64,000 nucleotides of DNA from contig VDMD01000002.1 of NCBI GenBank assembly GCA_007026445.1, forward strand, positions 682,001 to 746,000. The letters run 5' to 3'. This document shows, one piece after another, positions 33,616 through 46,224 of this stretch. The stretch's first letter is position 1. Every line of letters starts with the position of its first letter. The stretch is from Schizophyllum amplum. Lineage: Eukaryota; Basidiomycota; Agaricomycetes; Agaricales; Schizophyllaceae. A program made the translations under genes and the position numbers. Below the pieces are notes generated by a model that saw nothing but the letters and a program-made list of their open reading frames with translations, was not told the origin of the DNA and did not search any database.

Positions 33616-36600
33616 TCATGAAGTGTAAGTTCGGCCCGCCATTACCTTGGTAGCGTTCGGGCCGCCCTGCAACGTCGACGTTTTGAAGCCGATATGGCGC
33701 ATAGCCGCTGAAAACAATGTCAGCTACATACAGTAAAGCGCGACGAGAGCGCGTACAAAGAAGGTCAGCCTTTTGCAAAGGCTTGGCCAAGAACGCCGCG
33801 AATACGTCGTTGCCCTCTGACGTGTCGTCCGGTGCATACGCGCTCACAGCGATGATGGGCGTGTTAGCGTTCCTGCCGTTCGTGCTCTTGATGTACTTGG
33901 CAGCGCTCTCCCCATCCACTAAAAATTATGAGTACGGTTGTCTTCCAGTTACAGCATCGGTACTCACAGACTGGCATGTGTAGATCCATCAAGATGACGT
34001 CGAATTCTAAGGAGAGGTCAGTCGCCGCAAAAACGAGCGTAAGGACTGTCCCTTACTAATATCGCCCATAGCGACACTAATGGCCTCTGACCCGTCCGCG
34101 ACGACGAAGCATCGGCATCCAAGACGGATGAGTAGGGTCTCAAGAATCTTCGCCGTGATAGGGTTGTCCTCGGCGAGCAGGCATGTTACCACCCTATCAT
34201 TTGGATCCGGCGCCTTACGCAGGTCGATCGAGTGGACCGACGACGCGGGTGTGTAGGTGAGCTCGTTTGCGGCCGAGCTCTGTCCCAGAGACGAAGTATA
34301 GGTCTCCGACCCGGAATTGTCTCCCGCACTAGACACCGATGCCGTGCGTAATCGGCTGGGCATTGAGTTGCGCCGATGCTCATTGTCGAGGTGGTTGAGC
34401 TTGAACCGCTCAACCGCACCGAGGTCGGACGGCTTGCGAACATGCCCCGAGCTCGTCACACCCGAAGGGACGCTCGCACGTGAAGGGGACGATGCGATGG
34501 ACGAGGTCGACGTCGCGGGTGAGGGTGGATTCGTGGGTAGTATTGGCGTAGACCCGGGCATCTTCACGTCCGGATTTGTGACGACGCTAGGCGGTTTCTT
34601 CAGACGGTAAGACAGGCTACGCTTCCGTCCATGCATCGCCGTTGGCTCCGAAAGGGCGTGGTGCATAGGCGCCATCTGGTCGGTCTTCAGCTTGCGTATA
34701 ACGTCGTCGTTGGCCTGCTTCAGAACTGGTAGATTCTTGAAGCTGAAGGATCCGAAGTCGTCGCTGCCAGGCGAGGATGCGGCTTCGCGGTTGATATTGA
34801 TAGCGTGAGTAGAACCAACCGCCGAAGGCTCGAGAGCGGGACTGTTCGTGACGGATGTGCCAGCTATGGCTACGGGGTCATCGTCGTGGAACAGCTGGGG
34901 GATGGCGCCGCGAGGGTCGAAGTAATCCGTGGACTCCGGGTCGGTCACTTGGGGAATGAACGCCGCTTCCGTGGTCGTGACCTTGTCCCATTCGATCCCG
35001 TCGAAGAACGGATGGTGCCTGACCTCTTCTGCACCGTTGGCCCCCAAGCGCTGCGCCGGATTGAGCGTCATCAGCCGTTCCATGAAGTCGCGTGCCTCGG
35101 GCGAGAAGTCGACCCAGTCATCGTGCCATTCGACGTGGCCGGACAGGATATTCTCAAATAACTTCTCCGGTGTCTCTGCGTGGAAGGGCGGGATACCATA
35201 CAAGAACTCGTACGTGATGACGCCGAGCGCCCACTGCAGGTAAGTTAGATCGAGCCGCTGCTTCTGACGAGGGAAAACTTACCCAGTCCACTGCCGCGTC
35301 GTCACCGCGAAGACCAAGAATGGTCTCGGGGGCCAGATAGTCGGGTGTCCCCACGAACTTCTGCTCGCCAGGGCCCGGCGGAGTGCCACCATGCGACGAG
35401 TGCGAGCGCAAGTCCGTAGTCAGCTCGGTGGCGAAAGACTGCAGAGGGCTCTCGTTCGCCGCCTTGGTGTATCTCCGGCCCGCGAAGCCCATCATATCAC
35501 TGCCGCTGTCGCTCATGTCATCTGTAAGCGGCAGATGAGGCGAGCTCCCTATACGGGGAACCGACGTAGGACGCTGCGCAAAGTACGAACCTCCCGGGGT
35601 CGTGTCCGCATATATGAGGGGCGACGAGAGGTACGCAGAATCGATGGACGGAGGACGCGAGCGCGAGCTGTAGCGTGTGTTGGGACGTCCAGTCTGAGCG
35701 CCTTCACGAGTTTGGCGGCCGAGCAAACCGATGCGGCTCAGCCCAAAGTCTGTAAGCTTCAAGTGCCCGTGCTGGTCAATGAGTAAGTTGTCCGGCTTTA
35801 GGTCACTGAAAGAAAGATCAGTATAGTTGAATGGTTGGGCACCATGCGCACTCACCGATGTACGACACCGCGCTGATGCAGATACTCAAGCCCCAGGACT
35901 ACCTCTGCGATGTAGTTCTTCGTCCATTCCTCCGGTAGACAGCCCAAAGACTTGATCAGCGCAGCACAGTCACCGCCGTTCAGATACTCCATGACCAAGT
36001 AGAGGTTGTCGCGACTCTGGAAAGTCCAGTACAACTTGGCCACAAATGGCGACTCCGCCTGCTTCATCAAGATCATACGCTCCGCCTTCACATTCGTGAT
36101 CTGATTCTTCGCAATCATGTCCGCCTTCTTCAACACCTTGATCGCGTAGTAGTCGCCGGTCACTTTCTTCTTAGCGAGGAAGACGGAGCCGAAGGCCCCC
36201 TTGCTGATGGGCTTGATGATGTCGAAGTCCTTGATCGACGTCGGGTTGGTGCGCGAAAGCGGGGGGGCCGACGGCTGGCGAGGCGAGAGCGGACCGCCGC
36301 AGGTGAGGTTGTGCGCGGTCGAGTGTCGTCGGTGCCCTTGCTTCGTCGATTGCTGGCGCGACACTGTCACATTCTCGTCACGCGGGCCGACTTGCGGAGA
36401 GGCGGGCGGCGTCACGACAACCTTAGGCTCCAAGAGACTCGTCGTAGAACGGCGGGTGCGAATGGTGAGGTTACTCGGGCCATGGCCATTGTCAAGGTCC
36501 ATCGGTGGAACAGTCAGGTCGGGGGACGACGGTGCCATGATAGGGGCGGCCAAGGCCAAGGGCGACGATATCGACGACGGCGTGGAAGAACGCGTGTTCT

Positions 36601-39598
36601 GCAGGCTGCGGCTCGTATGCGCCGGGGGAGGCATCGCGAGCGAGGAGTTCGGTCGCTCGGGAGGCGTCCGCTGCGGCGACCCTCTATCTCTCGGTGAGGA
36701 GGCAAGGGGCGTCGGTTCAGCCGTCGTCTCGCCGCCATATGCGTATTCCGACGTCGTACTTGACTGATCCTCGTCAATCTGCCCCGCCGGTAACTCCTCC
36801 TCCTGCAGGTCGCTCTCGCCTGAGTCACTCCCGCTATCCTCATCAACCGTCTCCAGCATATGTCCCACGCGCTCCTCCCACTCATGCCATATCTTCTCCG
36901 CGTAGCGGATCGTGTTCTGCATGCGGACGACGTTGTCCATCTTCTGCCGCATCACCCGCTCAGCATCCCCCACAAGCTGGTTCAGAGCCGCGTCCTCCAC
37001 AGTCGGCTTGCCCCAGTGACGGATTTGCGAAATCTTTCGCTCCGAGCTCGGCGAGAGCAGCCTCTGGCGCTCAATCGGCTCTCGTGCCTCGTCCTCCTTC
37101 AAAGTAGGGATGGAGACTTCGAGCGCAACCTGCAATATATCGTCCAGTTGATCGAGCAGGCGTCTCTGCATCTTCTTCACGCCGAAGCGCTGCATCTTGT
37201 TCATGCGGAAAAGCTGCAGCGGGGAGGACATGATGGGCGACGAGGAGGGTGTGTAGATCGGGATGCCACGATACTCCGGTGGCGACGGCGCGGGAGATGA
37301 GCGGTCCATCCCAGCGCAGAGCTCCTTGATCGTGCTACGCAGCTCCGAGATGGACTCGTTGCACTCGCTGATCTCCGCCTCCAATCGGTGAGTCTCCGCG
37401 CACGTCTCGCTGTGCTTCTCGAAATACCATTGCGGAATCTGCGCCTCGCATATACGGCAGAGAATGGGGTCGACCGAGATAGGCTGGCTGAAAGGGAAGG
37501 CGGACTCTGGCTCGACAGTACGTTCAGTCTCTGTGAAGGTAGCCGCCACAGAGGAGGCAGGTTCGGGTGCGAGGTCGCCGGGGTCGAGCGCAAGCGGCGC
37601 GTCGGTCTCATGACGCGGGGGCGCAATTGGATGGATGACCCACATCGTGTGCGAAGGGCGCCCATCCTCGCGGTCAATCATGAGCATGCCCTTCCCCTCC
37701 ATCTGCTGGTAGAGGGCGCCGCTGCCGGGCAGATCCTCACCGGACTCGACCTGCAGCCTGAATCGAACTTCCACTGTCTTCGATTCATCCTCCTGCAGTT
37801 GCGCCGTCGCGTCGCGAAACACTTCGTGGTCGGGCGGAGCAAGCAAGCGTGATATCCTCGTGCCCGTCAACTCGTCAGGATCGGTCCTGCGGTCAAGTCA
37901 GCAGACGCGACAATGTCCAATGAGCGTTACGTACCCAACCACTCCGCTCCATGCGTAGTTAACCCAAAGGAAATGGTCGCCGTCGAGGCTGAGCTCGAGA
38001 ACAATGTTCTGGTTCTGAGCTGTCTCAGCCTGGAGGCGGAGCCGTTCGGTGGCAAGCACGCGCGCCGATTCCGTGTTGCCGAGGATCTTGGAGGCCGTAG
38101 AAGTGGAGACCATGCGAGGGACGCCAGGTGGCATCAGGCCAGGGCTTTCGCGCTGTGGAGGAGCCGCCGAGATAGCCAACTCCTTGGGCTGCTCGTCGCG
38201 CGAGCGACGATTCTGGCTTTGAGGCCGGTGTAGGCGCAGCTTGTTCTCGTCGTTGAGATCCAAACTGAAACCTTCGAGATCCGCCTCATGGGACTTGGTA
38301 ACGGTCGGGGTGGGCACGTGCTGCGATTCATCGTACTTCGAGACGAACGTGAGGGGTTCGTCTTGCTCGTTGTCGTTGTCGTCGAAGTTCCAGAATTGCT
38401 TCTCCGCTTCCCACCATTCGACGACGCGACTGAGGCTGGCAACGGCGAGGAGGACCTGCACGTACCAATTGCGGCCATGCCAATCGGGGTGATCGTCCCA
38501 GGCTTTGCCGATATTCTGCACGCGCTGGACGAGCGACTCGCAGACTTTGGGTTGAGCCGTCAGTTGAGCAACGGACATGTCGATGATTTCGGTCGCAACG
38601 CCGATGAGATCATACAACGCGGTCATGATTGGATCGATAGGGTCATCGAGCAGGATGCGCGACGAGCGGCGGTTGTTTGATGAACCGAAATCAGAAAAAC
38701 TGGCATGGGTGGATAGAGGCGGGAGAGGTGATCGTGAGCGGGACGTCGAGCGCGAGCTCTGTTCGGATGGAGATGGGCGGGTGGCAATGTGTATTGACCG
38801 CGAAAGTCGACGAGAGGATGCGCTGGCAGCCCAGCCAGCGGGAGCACCGGGGGCGGCCGCGGCGGGTGGTTTGCGTGTCATGGGTGCGTCGGGAAGAGTG
38901 ATGGTGGACGCGGAGGGACTGATAGATGGATGGCGGTCCCAGTTATTACTCTGGTGGCGACGCAGAGAGCCAGGGCTCATGGAGGCAGACGAGGATGCTG
39001 TAAAAGCCGCGGGCGATGAATGAGAATGCGTGAGCTGTGGGACAACGGGGACCGAAGGCTGGTAGGACCCACGTTGTCGGCTATGGGGCATGTACTCTGC
39101 CTCGGCTTCGTAGCCGCCGTCCGATCCCGACTCGTCCGCCATGCTCGTCCGTTCTTGCAGGACGAACGGATCTCGGAGAGCAGTCGTCTCGCCACCATCC
39201 AGGGCTATACTACTGGCGCTGCGCGAATCTTCCCTGCCTCTTCCGCGCTCTCTGCCTCCAAACTCCTGGCCGAGTTCGCGACCGAGCTCGCGCACCAGTT
39301 CGCGATCACGAACGTCACGTTCCGTGTCGTAGTCGCCCTCTCGTAGTCTTTCTTCAAAGAACGCGGTGATGCTGTTGGTGACGCGCTGAAGCTCCTTGTC
39401 GCAGTCTGCCTTGGCGGCCTTGAGGCGGCGAGTGACATGGCGCCTGACGAAGGGCATAGATACGGTGTTTGAGCTTGATGCGGCATTGTTGTTCGTGGTG
39501 GTGGGGACTTGGGGCGAGAGGACGGTGTCCGGGGAGAATATCAGAGGGCTTGGGGGCTGCCTGCGAGCATTGTTGGCGAGAGCTGGGGAGTCGGACAT
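33616..39598 (-). CDS. RIM15: Rim15-type protein kinase with PAS, zinc finger and receiver domains
   Basis: Very large gene starting MSDSPALANNARRQPPSPLI. A Ser-rich N-terminal region carries QRVTNSITAFFEERLREGD. The PAS-like domain is around NQNIVLELSLDGDHFLWVNY joined to DELTGTRISRLL. A zinc finger follows: ILCRICEAQIPQWYFEKHSE. The AGC kinase domain has ISKGAFGSVFLAKKKVTGDY, LYLVMEYLNGGDCAALI, then RDLKPDNLLID and KLTDFGLSRIG. A long insert separates these from KFVGTPDYLAPETILGLRGD, as in Rim15/greatwall kinases. The C-terminal receiver domain has TCLLAEDNPITAKILETLLI, the phospho-acceptor Asp in ILMDLHMP, and FLAKPLQKADLL joined across a 50-bp intron to SAMRHIGFKTSTLQGGPNAT. The stop is at 33616-33618. 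Yeast Rim15 integrates TORC1, PKA and Sch9 signals for quiescence. The full domain order is preserved. Confidence 0.92.
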
Positions 39599-39909
39599 GG
39601 GGCCAGCTGCGAACGACTGCGGCTATAAAGGCAGCGATCAGGACGAGAAGAAGAAGCGCATGAGCAATAAGCTGGCACACGGCGGGGCGCGAAGGCTGGC
39701 GAAAAGCCAACTAGCGGCGCTCGTTGCTGCGAATTTGGCGAGGACGGTGACGGTGTCTGGCAGGAGAACGAGTTCAATTGTTGTCGTGGATTTACACTCG
39801 ATTTCCCATTTATTTTTAACCCATGACGAAATTCGAAAGAGGACATAACAGCGGGTTAAGCGGCCGAAGCCAAAATTACACCCAACCACACCAATTTCTT
39901 TCTCCCGTC
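39599..39909. promoter_or_regulatory. Divergent promoter, Rim15-like / bS18m
   Basis: 311 bp separates the two start codons. An AT-rich patch around 39798-39818 (TTATTTTTAA-like) is the likeliest core promoter. No known factor site was identified with confidence. Confidence 0.4.
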
Positions 39910-40643
39910 ATGCTGGCTGCCCTGCGCGCGACGGTGCCGCGCTGCCCACGGCATGCTGCCGGAATCGCCTCCACTGCGCGTCGCGCCAACGATAAAGCAG
40001 CTGTTGACGCCCGCCTCGACAAGCTGCAGGCCGTCGCGCGCGAGGAGGGCAAGAAACAGCAGGAGCAGAAGATGTCCAGAGCAGTCGCGGCCACCACAGG
40101 TGCGTACGCTTTCTCATGGCAGACGCACCCCCCACTAATATCACTAAAAGGTGTTGCAGCCGGCCGCCGGCCTACAAACTGGAATACGTTCTTGGGGCAG
40201 AAGGTATGTGCGCGCGCCGCACGCGCTCTCGCCGCGACCTAACCGCTCGCCTGCAGTTTATCCGACCACGCGACTTCACATACAAGGAGCGCACCAAAGC
40301 CACGCGCTTCAAGCGCGCCAGGCCTCCCTCCATGCCCCCGCCAACCTACCAGGCGCGCGCGCAGGACCTCTTCCACAAGCTCAACATCGACCCGCTCCAA
40401 TTCTCCACCCACCCGCTCATCCTGCGCGACTTTGTCAGCGAAATGGGCATGATCCAAGGGCGCAACCAGACCTGTCTCACATCCAAGAGCCACCGCCGTC
40501 TCACCCGCGCTATCAAGCGCGCCAAGATGATGGGTGTCATCCCCCAGCTCAGCAGACCTTCCGAGGGTTATCAGAAGGAGCGCAAGGTCGGGACTGCTGC
40601 CTTCGTGGATTTGATGGGCTCCGCCAATCAGTATAGCAAATAA
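39910..40643 (+). CDS. RSM18: Mitochondrial small-subunit ribosomal protein bS18m
   Basis: Three exons. The start at 39910 gives MLAALRATVPRCPRHAAGIA, a basic amphipathic mitochondrial presequence. Introns follow the Ala-Ala-Thr-Thr-Gly stretch and the phrase TNWNTFLGQK. The body reads FIRPRDFTYKERTKATRFKR, DPLQFSTHPLILRDFVSEMG, then the conserved S18 signature RNQTCLTSKSHRRLTRAIKR and AKMMGVIPQL. It ends MGSANQYSK. The signature N-x-T-x-L-T-x-K-x-x-R-R-L-x-R-A-I-K-R-A is the S18 C-terminal core that packs on small-subunit rRNA. Length (about 200 residues) is typical of fungal Rsm18. It is divergent from the Rim15-like gene. Confidence 0.9.
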
Positions 40644-41929
40644 TCACTACTGTGCACTTCGCGATGGATATTTTGGCGTTTGACCTCCCCTCAACGACTC
40701 TTGAGTGCGACTTTTTATGGAATACATAAGGTACGCACGCACGTCCGAATGCTATCAGCCCCGAGTCTCTGTACCTTTGGTCTATCCGACTGCGATAGAC
40801 GCCGTTTGACCTGTCTAGAGCCAGACTTCCGCGGCGCGGCTGCCCTGCTCCTTAAAGGCTTGAACTCAAAGTCCTCGAGAGGCATCACCCCATCATTGAA
40901 ATCGCTCTGCCGCAGACCGTCCCCGTCGTATCGGCCTCTCCAGAGCCACTATGTACTTGCGAACCCTCCGGGCCAACGCCAATACCCTAGAGACACCCGT
41001 GACCTTCCATTTGCACCTCAAAATTACAAGTACCTCAGCCACCTGGCCGCCCTGGACACCTTATCTCGCCTTCTCTTCTCTTCGAAACGATCTCCATTGA
41101 ACACGAATCCGCGCACGTCAGCGTACGCAAGACCCAGTGACTGGGCGGCGTCTCGGCGCTGACGGACACGAAGCCAGCATGACCGCTAGCGAGGTCAGTG
41201 GGGAGCGTGCCGAGCATGGAACGCTGCACGGTGAGTAACCTGAGTACTTAAGACGCCCTTCGAAGCCAGTGCAGCTTGAAGCTTGCCGCCACGGAGACCC
41301 GAGCCACCGCGCCACCCGTAACGTAGACCGGAAGTGAAGGCGCTGGGCGAAGGAGCGCTGTATACATTGTACGGGTGTTTGAGTCTCGTTCAACCTATCA
41401 GGCGGCGGTTGTTTTCTTGCGACCTCACTGATGGCCGGGCTAGCGCAGAGAGGTACATACTTGGTATAAGAGCTATCAACGCTTCACGCTGGTCTGCAGA
41501 TACGACAGGTGACCGGGGTCCAAGCTATCGGCGACCCTAAGAATGGGCGAATGTGCCAATCAGTATCTGACAGACCGTCATGCGCAGGGCATACAGACAT
41601 TTAGCGCAGTCTCATGCGGGCCTCAGCTAGCCAGTGCGGGCCCTGGCTGAAGCTGGCTAGTGTCTATGCCGGAAGGCCTAAGCTCTTTCTCGTACTCGAC
41701 ATGTCAACTGACGGCTATCGTCTGACGCATCTGGTGTTGTCAACAAACTCAGGTAGCCCAGAAGCCACGACCGAATCAGCCACTTTACGCGCAGGTATGT
41801 ACATGCAATGTACATGCTCTACACGTGACTGGTTGAAGTTGGTCACGTCACACGCATGTTCAACTAGGTACGGATTCACTTGTCCTGGTATGCGAGCTAG
41901 GTGATACTGAGTTTCGCTACGTGAATAGT

Positions 41930-42190
41930 GGGTGACTTCCCGTAAGGACCTTTTCTCGGCGAATCATTCCGCATTCCTGCAAACCTAAAGCCCCCCTGGA
42001 CAGAAACTCGAAGTTGACGAGGCCAGGTGCGCAGAAGATGAATTTGTGGGTCCAGAAGAGGTCTTAAGGGAGTTTTTCCGCGTTGCGGAGGGGTCGCGAC
42101 CCCTCCGCAAATGGACTACTCTACAGCCATCAGAGCACATGCAGTTTGCAGATATTTCGCCGAGAGGAAAGTGCTTACGGGAAGTCATCC
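41930..42190. mobile_element. 261-bp TIR element with internal perfect palindrome
   Basis: The left end GGGTGACTTCCCGTAAG and the right end (inverted) GGATGACTTCCCGTAAG match at 16 of 17 positions. Similarity continues inward in TCTCGGCGAA and CTGCAAAC blocks with small gaps. Possible 3-bp target duplication AGT at 41927-41929 and 42191-42193. A 28-bp perfect palindrome lies at 42083-42110. No coding capacity, so it is a non-autonomous DNA element; the superfamily is not decided. Confidence 0.68.
42083..42110. repeat. Perfect 28-bp palindrome
   Basis: The half-site TTGCGGAGGGGTCG is followed directly by its exact reverse complement, giving 14+14 bp with no spacer. It lies inside the 261-bp TIR element and could extrude as a cruciform or form an RNA hairpin. 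Confidence 0.85.
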
Positions 42191-42249
42191 AGTAAGTTCT
42201 CTCTATAATTACATACTCATTCGACGATATGTATAGCGTAGGCTCGACA

Positions 42250-42299
42250 CCAGCCTTCGCTGACATCACAGGCAAGCTGAGTGTCAGCGAAGGGCTGGG
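42250..42299. repeat. Hairpin-forming inverted repeat
   Basis: Left arm CCAGCCTTCGCTGACA (42250-42265) pairs with TGTCAGCGAAGGGCTGG (42283 region to 42299) with one bulged base and a loop of about 17 bases. It is just outside the TIR element. It could be a decayed element end or a structured transcript; no function is assigned. Confidence 0.6.
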
Positions 42300-42334
42300 A
42301 TGCACCGACCGTCACACGGCAGGGTCACGAATTT

Positions 42335-42353
42335 GTGACTCGGGACTTAGAAA
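42335..42353 (+). repeat. 19-bp inverted repeat, left arm
   Basis: The bases GTGACTCGGGACTTAGAAA are the exact reverse complement of 45256-45274. The two arms bracket 2.9 kb of gene-free DNA and might be the ends of a larger decayed element. Confidence 0.55.
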
Positions 42354-45255
42354 CTTTTGATGATTTCGCCTCTTGCCCACACGAATGTGTGATGTTGAGC
42401 TTTCCCTCGCCCCTCTCTCTCATGAAATCTGCATAAAACAGACATCAGACGGGTTACCGGGCTCGACTGTCCCAGTCATCCTGCCTCGATCGCAAAAAAA
42501 TCCCCGCAAAGCAACTGGGCAGCCCGTGTTCGTGCGAGATAACAACGACCGCCCACCGTTCGAGTATGGCGATGGGGCACGAGAGCGCGTTGAAGGTGCG
42601 TAGTAGTGGCCTGCTGTGACTCCTTATAATAACATACCTCTCAGAATGCTGAAGTGACAGCGGTGGGGATGCAAGCGCAGCCGCATCGCCGCGTCGCCGC
42701 ATACGGTACTCGCAATCGCTACCTTTGCGCGCCAGTTCCAATTACCGCGACGTCTGGCGCACGAACCCAACCACACTCCTTGCGCTGCTTGCCTAGTAAG
42801 ATCGACGATGCATCAAGTTTACCACCCCCGGAAAGGAACCTGCATGCGCTCTCTTGACGACGCAGCCCTCATGCTGGCTCGCTGCTCAACGCGCGCGCCC
42901 GCGTACTCGCTTTTGTCCGTCTCCGACGTCGCACACACCATGTCTTGCTCCGTGCTATTTCTTGATTCTCCAGATGGCGCCCCACGCGTTGTTCAATGGC
43001 GTATATTGATATCGGGCTGGCTGTACATATGGTGAGTCTGCTATGGTATGCGCTTTCGATACTGACAAGTTGTAGACAGCAATTGGGGCAATCCCGAGAA
43101 AGATTCTGTGTCAGGGAACAGCCGCAGCATAGCAGCAGCCACCCACACCCATTCACACCCAAATTTGCCTTTCATACAACAGCATGTAAATTTTTTTGCT
43201 GCAATGATACTTAGAATGTCCACTGTACTCTATAGCTACCAAATGGGCATCAGAAAAAATGCAACCCCCATTATTTCGCACAATACCGCGTTATAATCCC
43301 GATATGTGCTATGAGATTTCGGCACTGTTATAGCACAAAGTGTGTGTGGGTACAACAGCTATAAGGCAGTTTATCAAATCATAACATCGAGCGCCTGGGC
43401 TTATTTTGGGCCACTTCATCGCGCGCCGCCTTTCATAAGATCTCCTAGTGCCACCTATACCGTACAATATCACCACCTATGTGTGCTTATAGCTTGTTGT
43501 ACGCTGAACTCGACTCATTGACCATTGAAAACATGCAGAGAAAGATATTGCATTGACAAGTAGTCTATATGTATCGACAAGCTGATACGTAGGAATAATA
43601 CCCTACACTGAATATACAAGCATACATGGGCGAGCGGCTTCGAGCTTGCAACATCGAAAACCATGCTACGAAAGGATGGTAAGCGCAGGTCCCACGCGCA
43701 TTAAGGAAGCACTCACGAGGCGAGGCCAGGTGCATCAATAGAAGAAGGGGCGGAGGGAGGTAGGCATACACACAGTTGAGGACAGCTAAGGCAGGAGGAG
43801 GTGTGGAGTATGGACCAACAGGTTTGATCAGGATGACATGGAGCAAACGTACGGTGATGCACGGTAATGATCGTGAACCTGGAGGCGAAAACAGATATCG
43901 GCACGATATCGGTACTGCCTGAACGTCAGCGTCACGTTGCATGGGTTGTGGTGAAGCACTCACCAGCAGCCAGTTCCCGGTCGGGAAAGGCGGTGTCGAA
44001 CCAGCGCGCAGCCGCGATACGCTCCGAGCAAGATGGAGTCGAACGATAGTGCGATGTTGCTCACCTGACGTACAGCGCGAGATGACAGCAGCGCCAGCGC
44101 CAGTGCCAGCACCGGCGGCGCCGGCGAGGTCAGCACGGGGATGCTGAGCAGCGCGGCAGTGGCGGTGGCAGCGGCACGGTGGTGGTCGATGACGAGTTGC
44201 GTTCGCGGAGCGGTCGCTTACAAATACTGCTTTCGGCACTTACCGAAAATTGATCCGGGCTGGCACTCCGCTCAGCTTGACGATCATCAACACCTCTGCT
44301 AGCTGCGCCACGGAATACGTAGCAAGCTGCGACCACACGGGACCTCAAGCGACCCTTGCACGGCCTCCTCTCAAGCTGACTTCAAGCTGGCAGCGACTTG
44401 GCAGCGACACTACTTTCATAAGGAATGACCGAGCATCGCCGTAGCCTTGCGTGCGGCTCGAAATTGACCTTGAAGTTCCAGAGATAGGTGTGTTCCCCTG
44501 CTGAGAGGCATCCTTCGAAGTCTAACCAAGGTGGCCCAGCGTCCTTACGCTTTTGAAGGACATCATACGTACATGCCCTCCCCATCCCTGCCGTATCCGC
44601 ACTGGGTGCTACCTTGCGCTATGATTTGGCTTCCGCCCAGTCTACGCCGTGGGCGTGTTTTATATTGTTTGCAAGTTTGCAAGCTGCAAGGTTTGCATGA
44701 TGGCGGAGACAATTTCCAGGAATGCCCACAAGGCCATCTTACGGTCACGACTTTTCTTTCAAGACCTCGTTCGCACCTCGTTTACTTAGCTTCAACAATG
44801 CAGACTCATCTCTTGAAAGGCAGTCCTGGCTTGATCATGTACGAGGTGTGCACTAAGCGTGCACATATATATTGCATACTTAAGTGTTACACATGGCGCG
44901 TAAGCTGGCCCCGTGCGCGCGCGTTCGAGAGGTGCGGCCACTGGCCGAGCCATGGAATGGCGAGTGATTAGGCGCTATGAAGTCTGCCCTATGGCATGAC
45001 GCGTTCCCGGGTCGTATAGCATGCAACACTATACAGGCGGGCGTTGTATAGCGCGTCGCCGGATGTTATGCCATGGGATGAGGTGTTATATCCTTAGACC
45101 CGGCCTGGCATGACGCGCTATTCGACGGGCCAGCCTATTCCGTGTTATAACACAGTCGTCATTTTCCTGATGGGTAACCTTGCCGAGAGCAGAGAAGGCC
45201 GGATGCATGTGCAATGCGTGATTTTGGCAGCGAGTGGGCGACTCGACGCGTGAAA

Positions 45256-45274
45256 TTTCTAAGTCCCGAGTCAC
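45256..45274 (-). repeat. 19-bp inverted repeat, right arm
   Basis: This is the partner of 42335-42353. It lies 28 bp upstream of the first unit of the 136-bp tandem duplication. Confidence 0.55.
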
Positions 45275-45301
45275 GTTTGAGCCCCACGCCAAAATCTCGG
45301 C

Positions 45302-45573
45302 CGTGTGCCCCAGTCGCTCGGCGAGCCTCGCCTCCCTCGCATCAACAACCCCCAACATCAATAAATACATGATCGGCCCGAAACTCCCGCGCCCTCGGAT
45401 TGAGGCAGGCTCGCCGACGCTGACGGGGACGAGTCTACGTGTGCCCCAGTCGCTCGGCGAGCCTCGCCTCCCTCGCATCAACAACCCCCAACATCAATAA
45501 ATACATGATCGGCCCGAAACTCCCGCGCCCTCGGATTGAGGCAGGCTCGCCGACGCTGACGGGGACGAGTCTA
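45302..45573. repeat. Perfect tandem duplication, 2 x 136 bp
   Basis: Units 45302-45437 and 45438-45573 appear identical base for base, both starting CGTGTGCCCCAGTCGCTCGG and ending GACGGGGACGAGTCTA. Absence of divergence implies a very recent duplication, gene conversion or an assembly artefact. No coding role is seen. Confidence 0.85.
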
Positions 45574-46224
45574 TGTATAGCGATCTAGGTCCATGTTTGG
45601 TCCATGTCAAGCCACGGTAATGCTGCGCGATTGGAACGTCAAAACTCCGCTTTCGACAACGTCCAGCGTCACCGACGGAGCATGACGCGGAGGGCTCGAT
45701 GATAAGCAAGCCCAGACGTACACTTGCAGCAGCTGCGACGTGTACCTGCGCAACAGGAACGGGCTAATGAGCCAGCGCAAACATCCGGCGACGGACATCG
45801 ACCAACGACGGACTGCCAAAACGCGGACAGCGGCAACTAGGGAATCGGAATCCTCCTCTTCCATCACCGTCAGCGAGGTCGCAGGAACGCATTCAGCACT
45901 AGTGATGGGTACGATACGGTACAACAGTTGCAGAGTAGGGTATGCGAGATCCAATGAGAGATAAGTTTACGAGGGGATAATATACTGCATGAAAGATGAA
46001 GTGAACAGGGTCAGGATGAAGAAACAAGATAGGACGACGCGCGCGCGAGGGAAGATGAAGCGAACAAGATATCTTGAAGGGACCAAGAAGGGACCAGAGA
46101 AAGAAGAGACCACTACGGCTTCATCGCCGTAAACCTATCTCACAGTCGGAAAAAGGAACAGAGAACGCCTCCCGATGTAGCGGTAGCTGCCCGAAAGTCG
46201 TGACGGTGCATCACCCAGACAATC

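Larger units (their letters stand above)
40644..46224. other. Gene-poor 5.6-kb block with several repeats
   Basis: No open frame here has recognisable domains or splice-supported extension. The longest (minus strand, 43.57-44.24 kb) is low-complexity Ala/Arg/Pro and is not called. The block contains the TIR element at 41930-42190, a hairpin at 42250-42299, a 19-bp inverted repeat pair 2.9 kb apart, an AT-rich patch at 43.18-43.50 kb, a hairpin-rich stretch near 44.98-45.12 kb and a perfect 136-bp tandem duplication. It looks like a nest of decayed mobile DNA. Confidence 0.5.

Noticed and set aside
43565..44239. Long minus-strand open frame (224 residues)
   Set aside because: The composition is Ala/Arg/Pro-rich and GC-driven, no domain or conserved motif is seen, and the frame has no splice-supported context. 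It overlaps repetitive, gene-poor DNA.
44230..44325. Possible tRNA or tRNA-derived SINE on the minus strand
   Set aside because: The segment TGGCGCAGCTAGCAGAG resembles an A box and GGATCAAT weakly resembles a B box, but the acceptor and T stems do not pair, so no cloverleaf forms.
44980..45120. Hairpin-rich stretch with repeated GGCATGACGCG
   Set aside because: Stems are imperfect and nested with no clear ends or target duplication, so no element is called beyond noting it in the gene-poor block.
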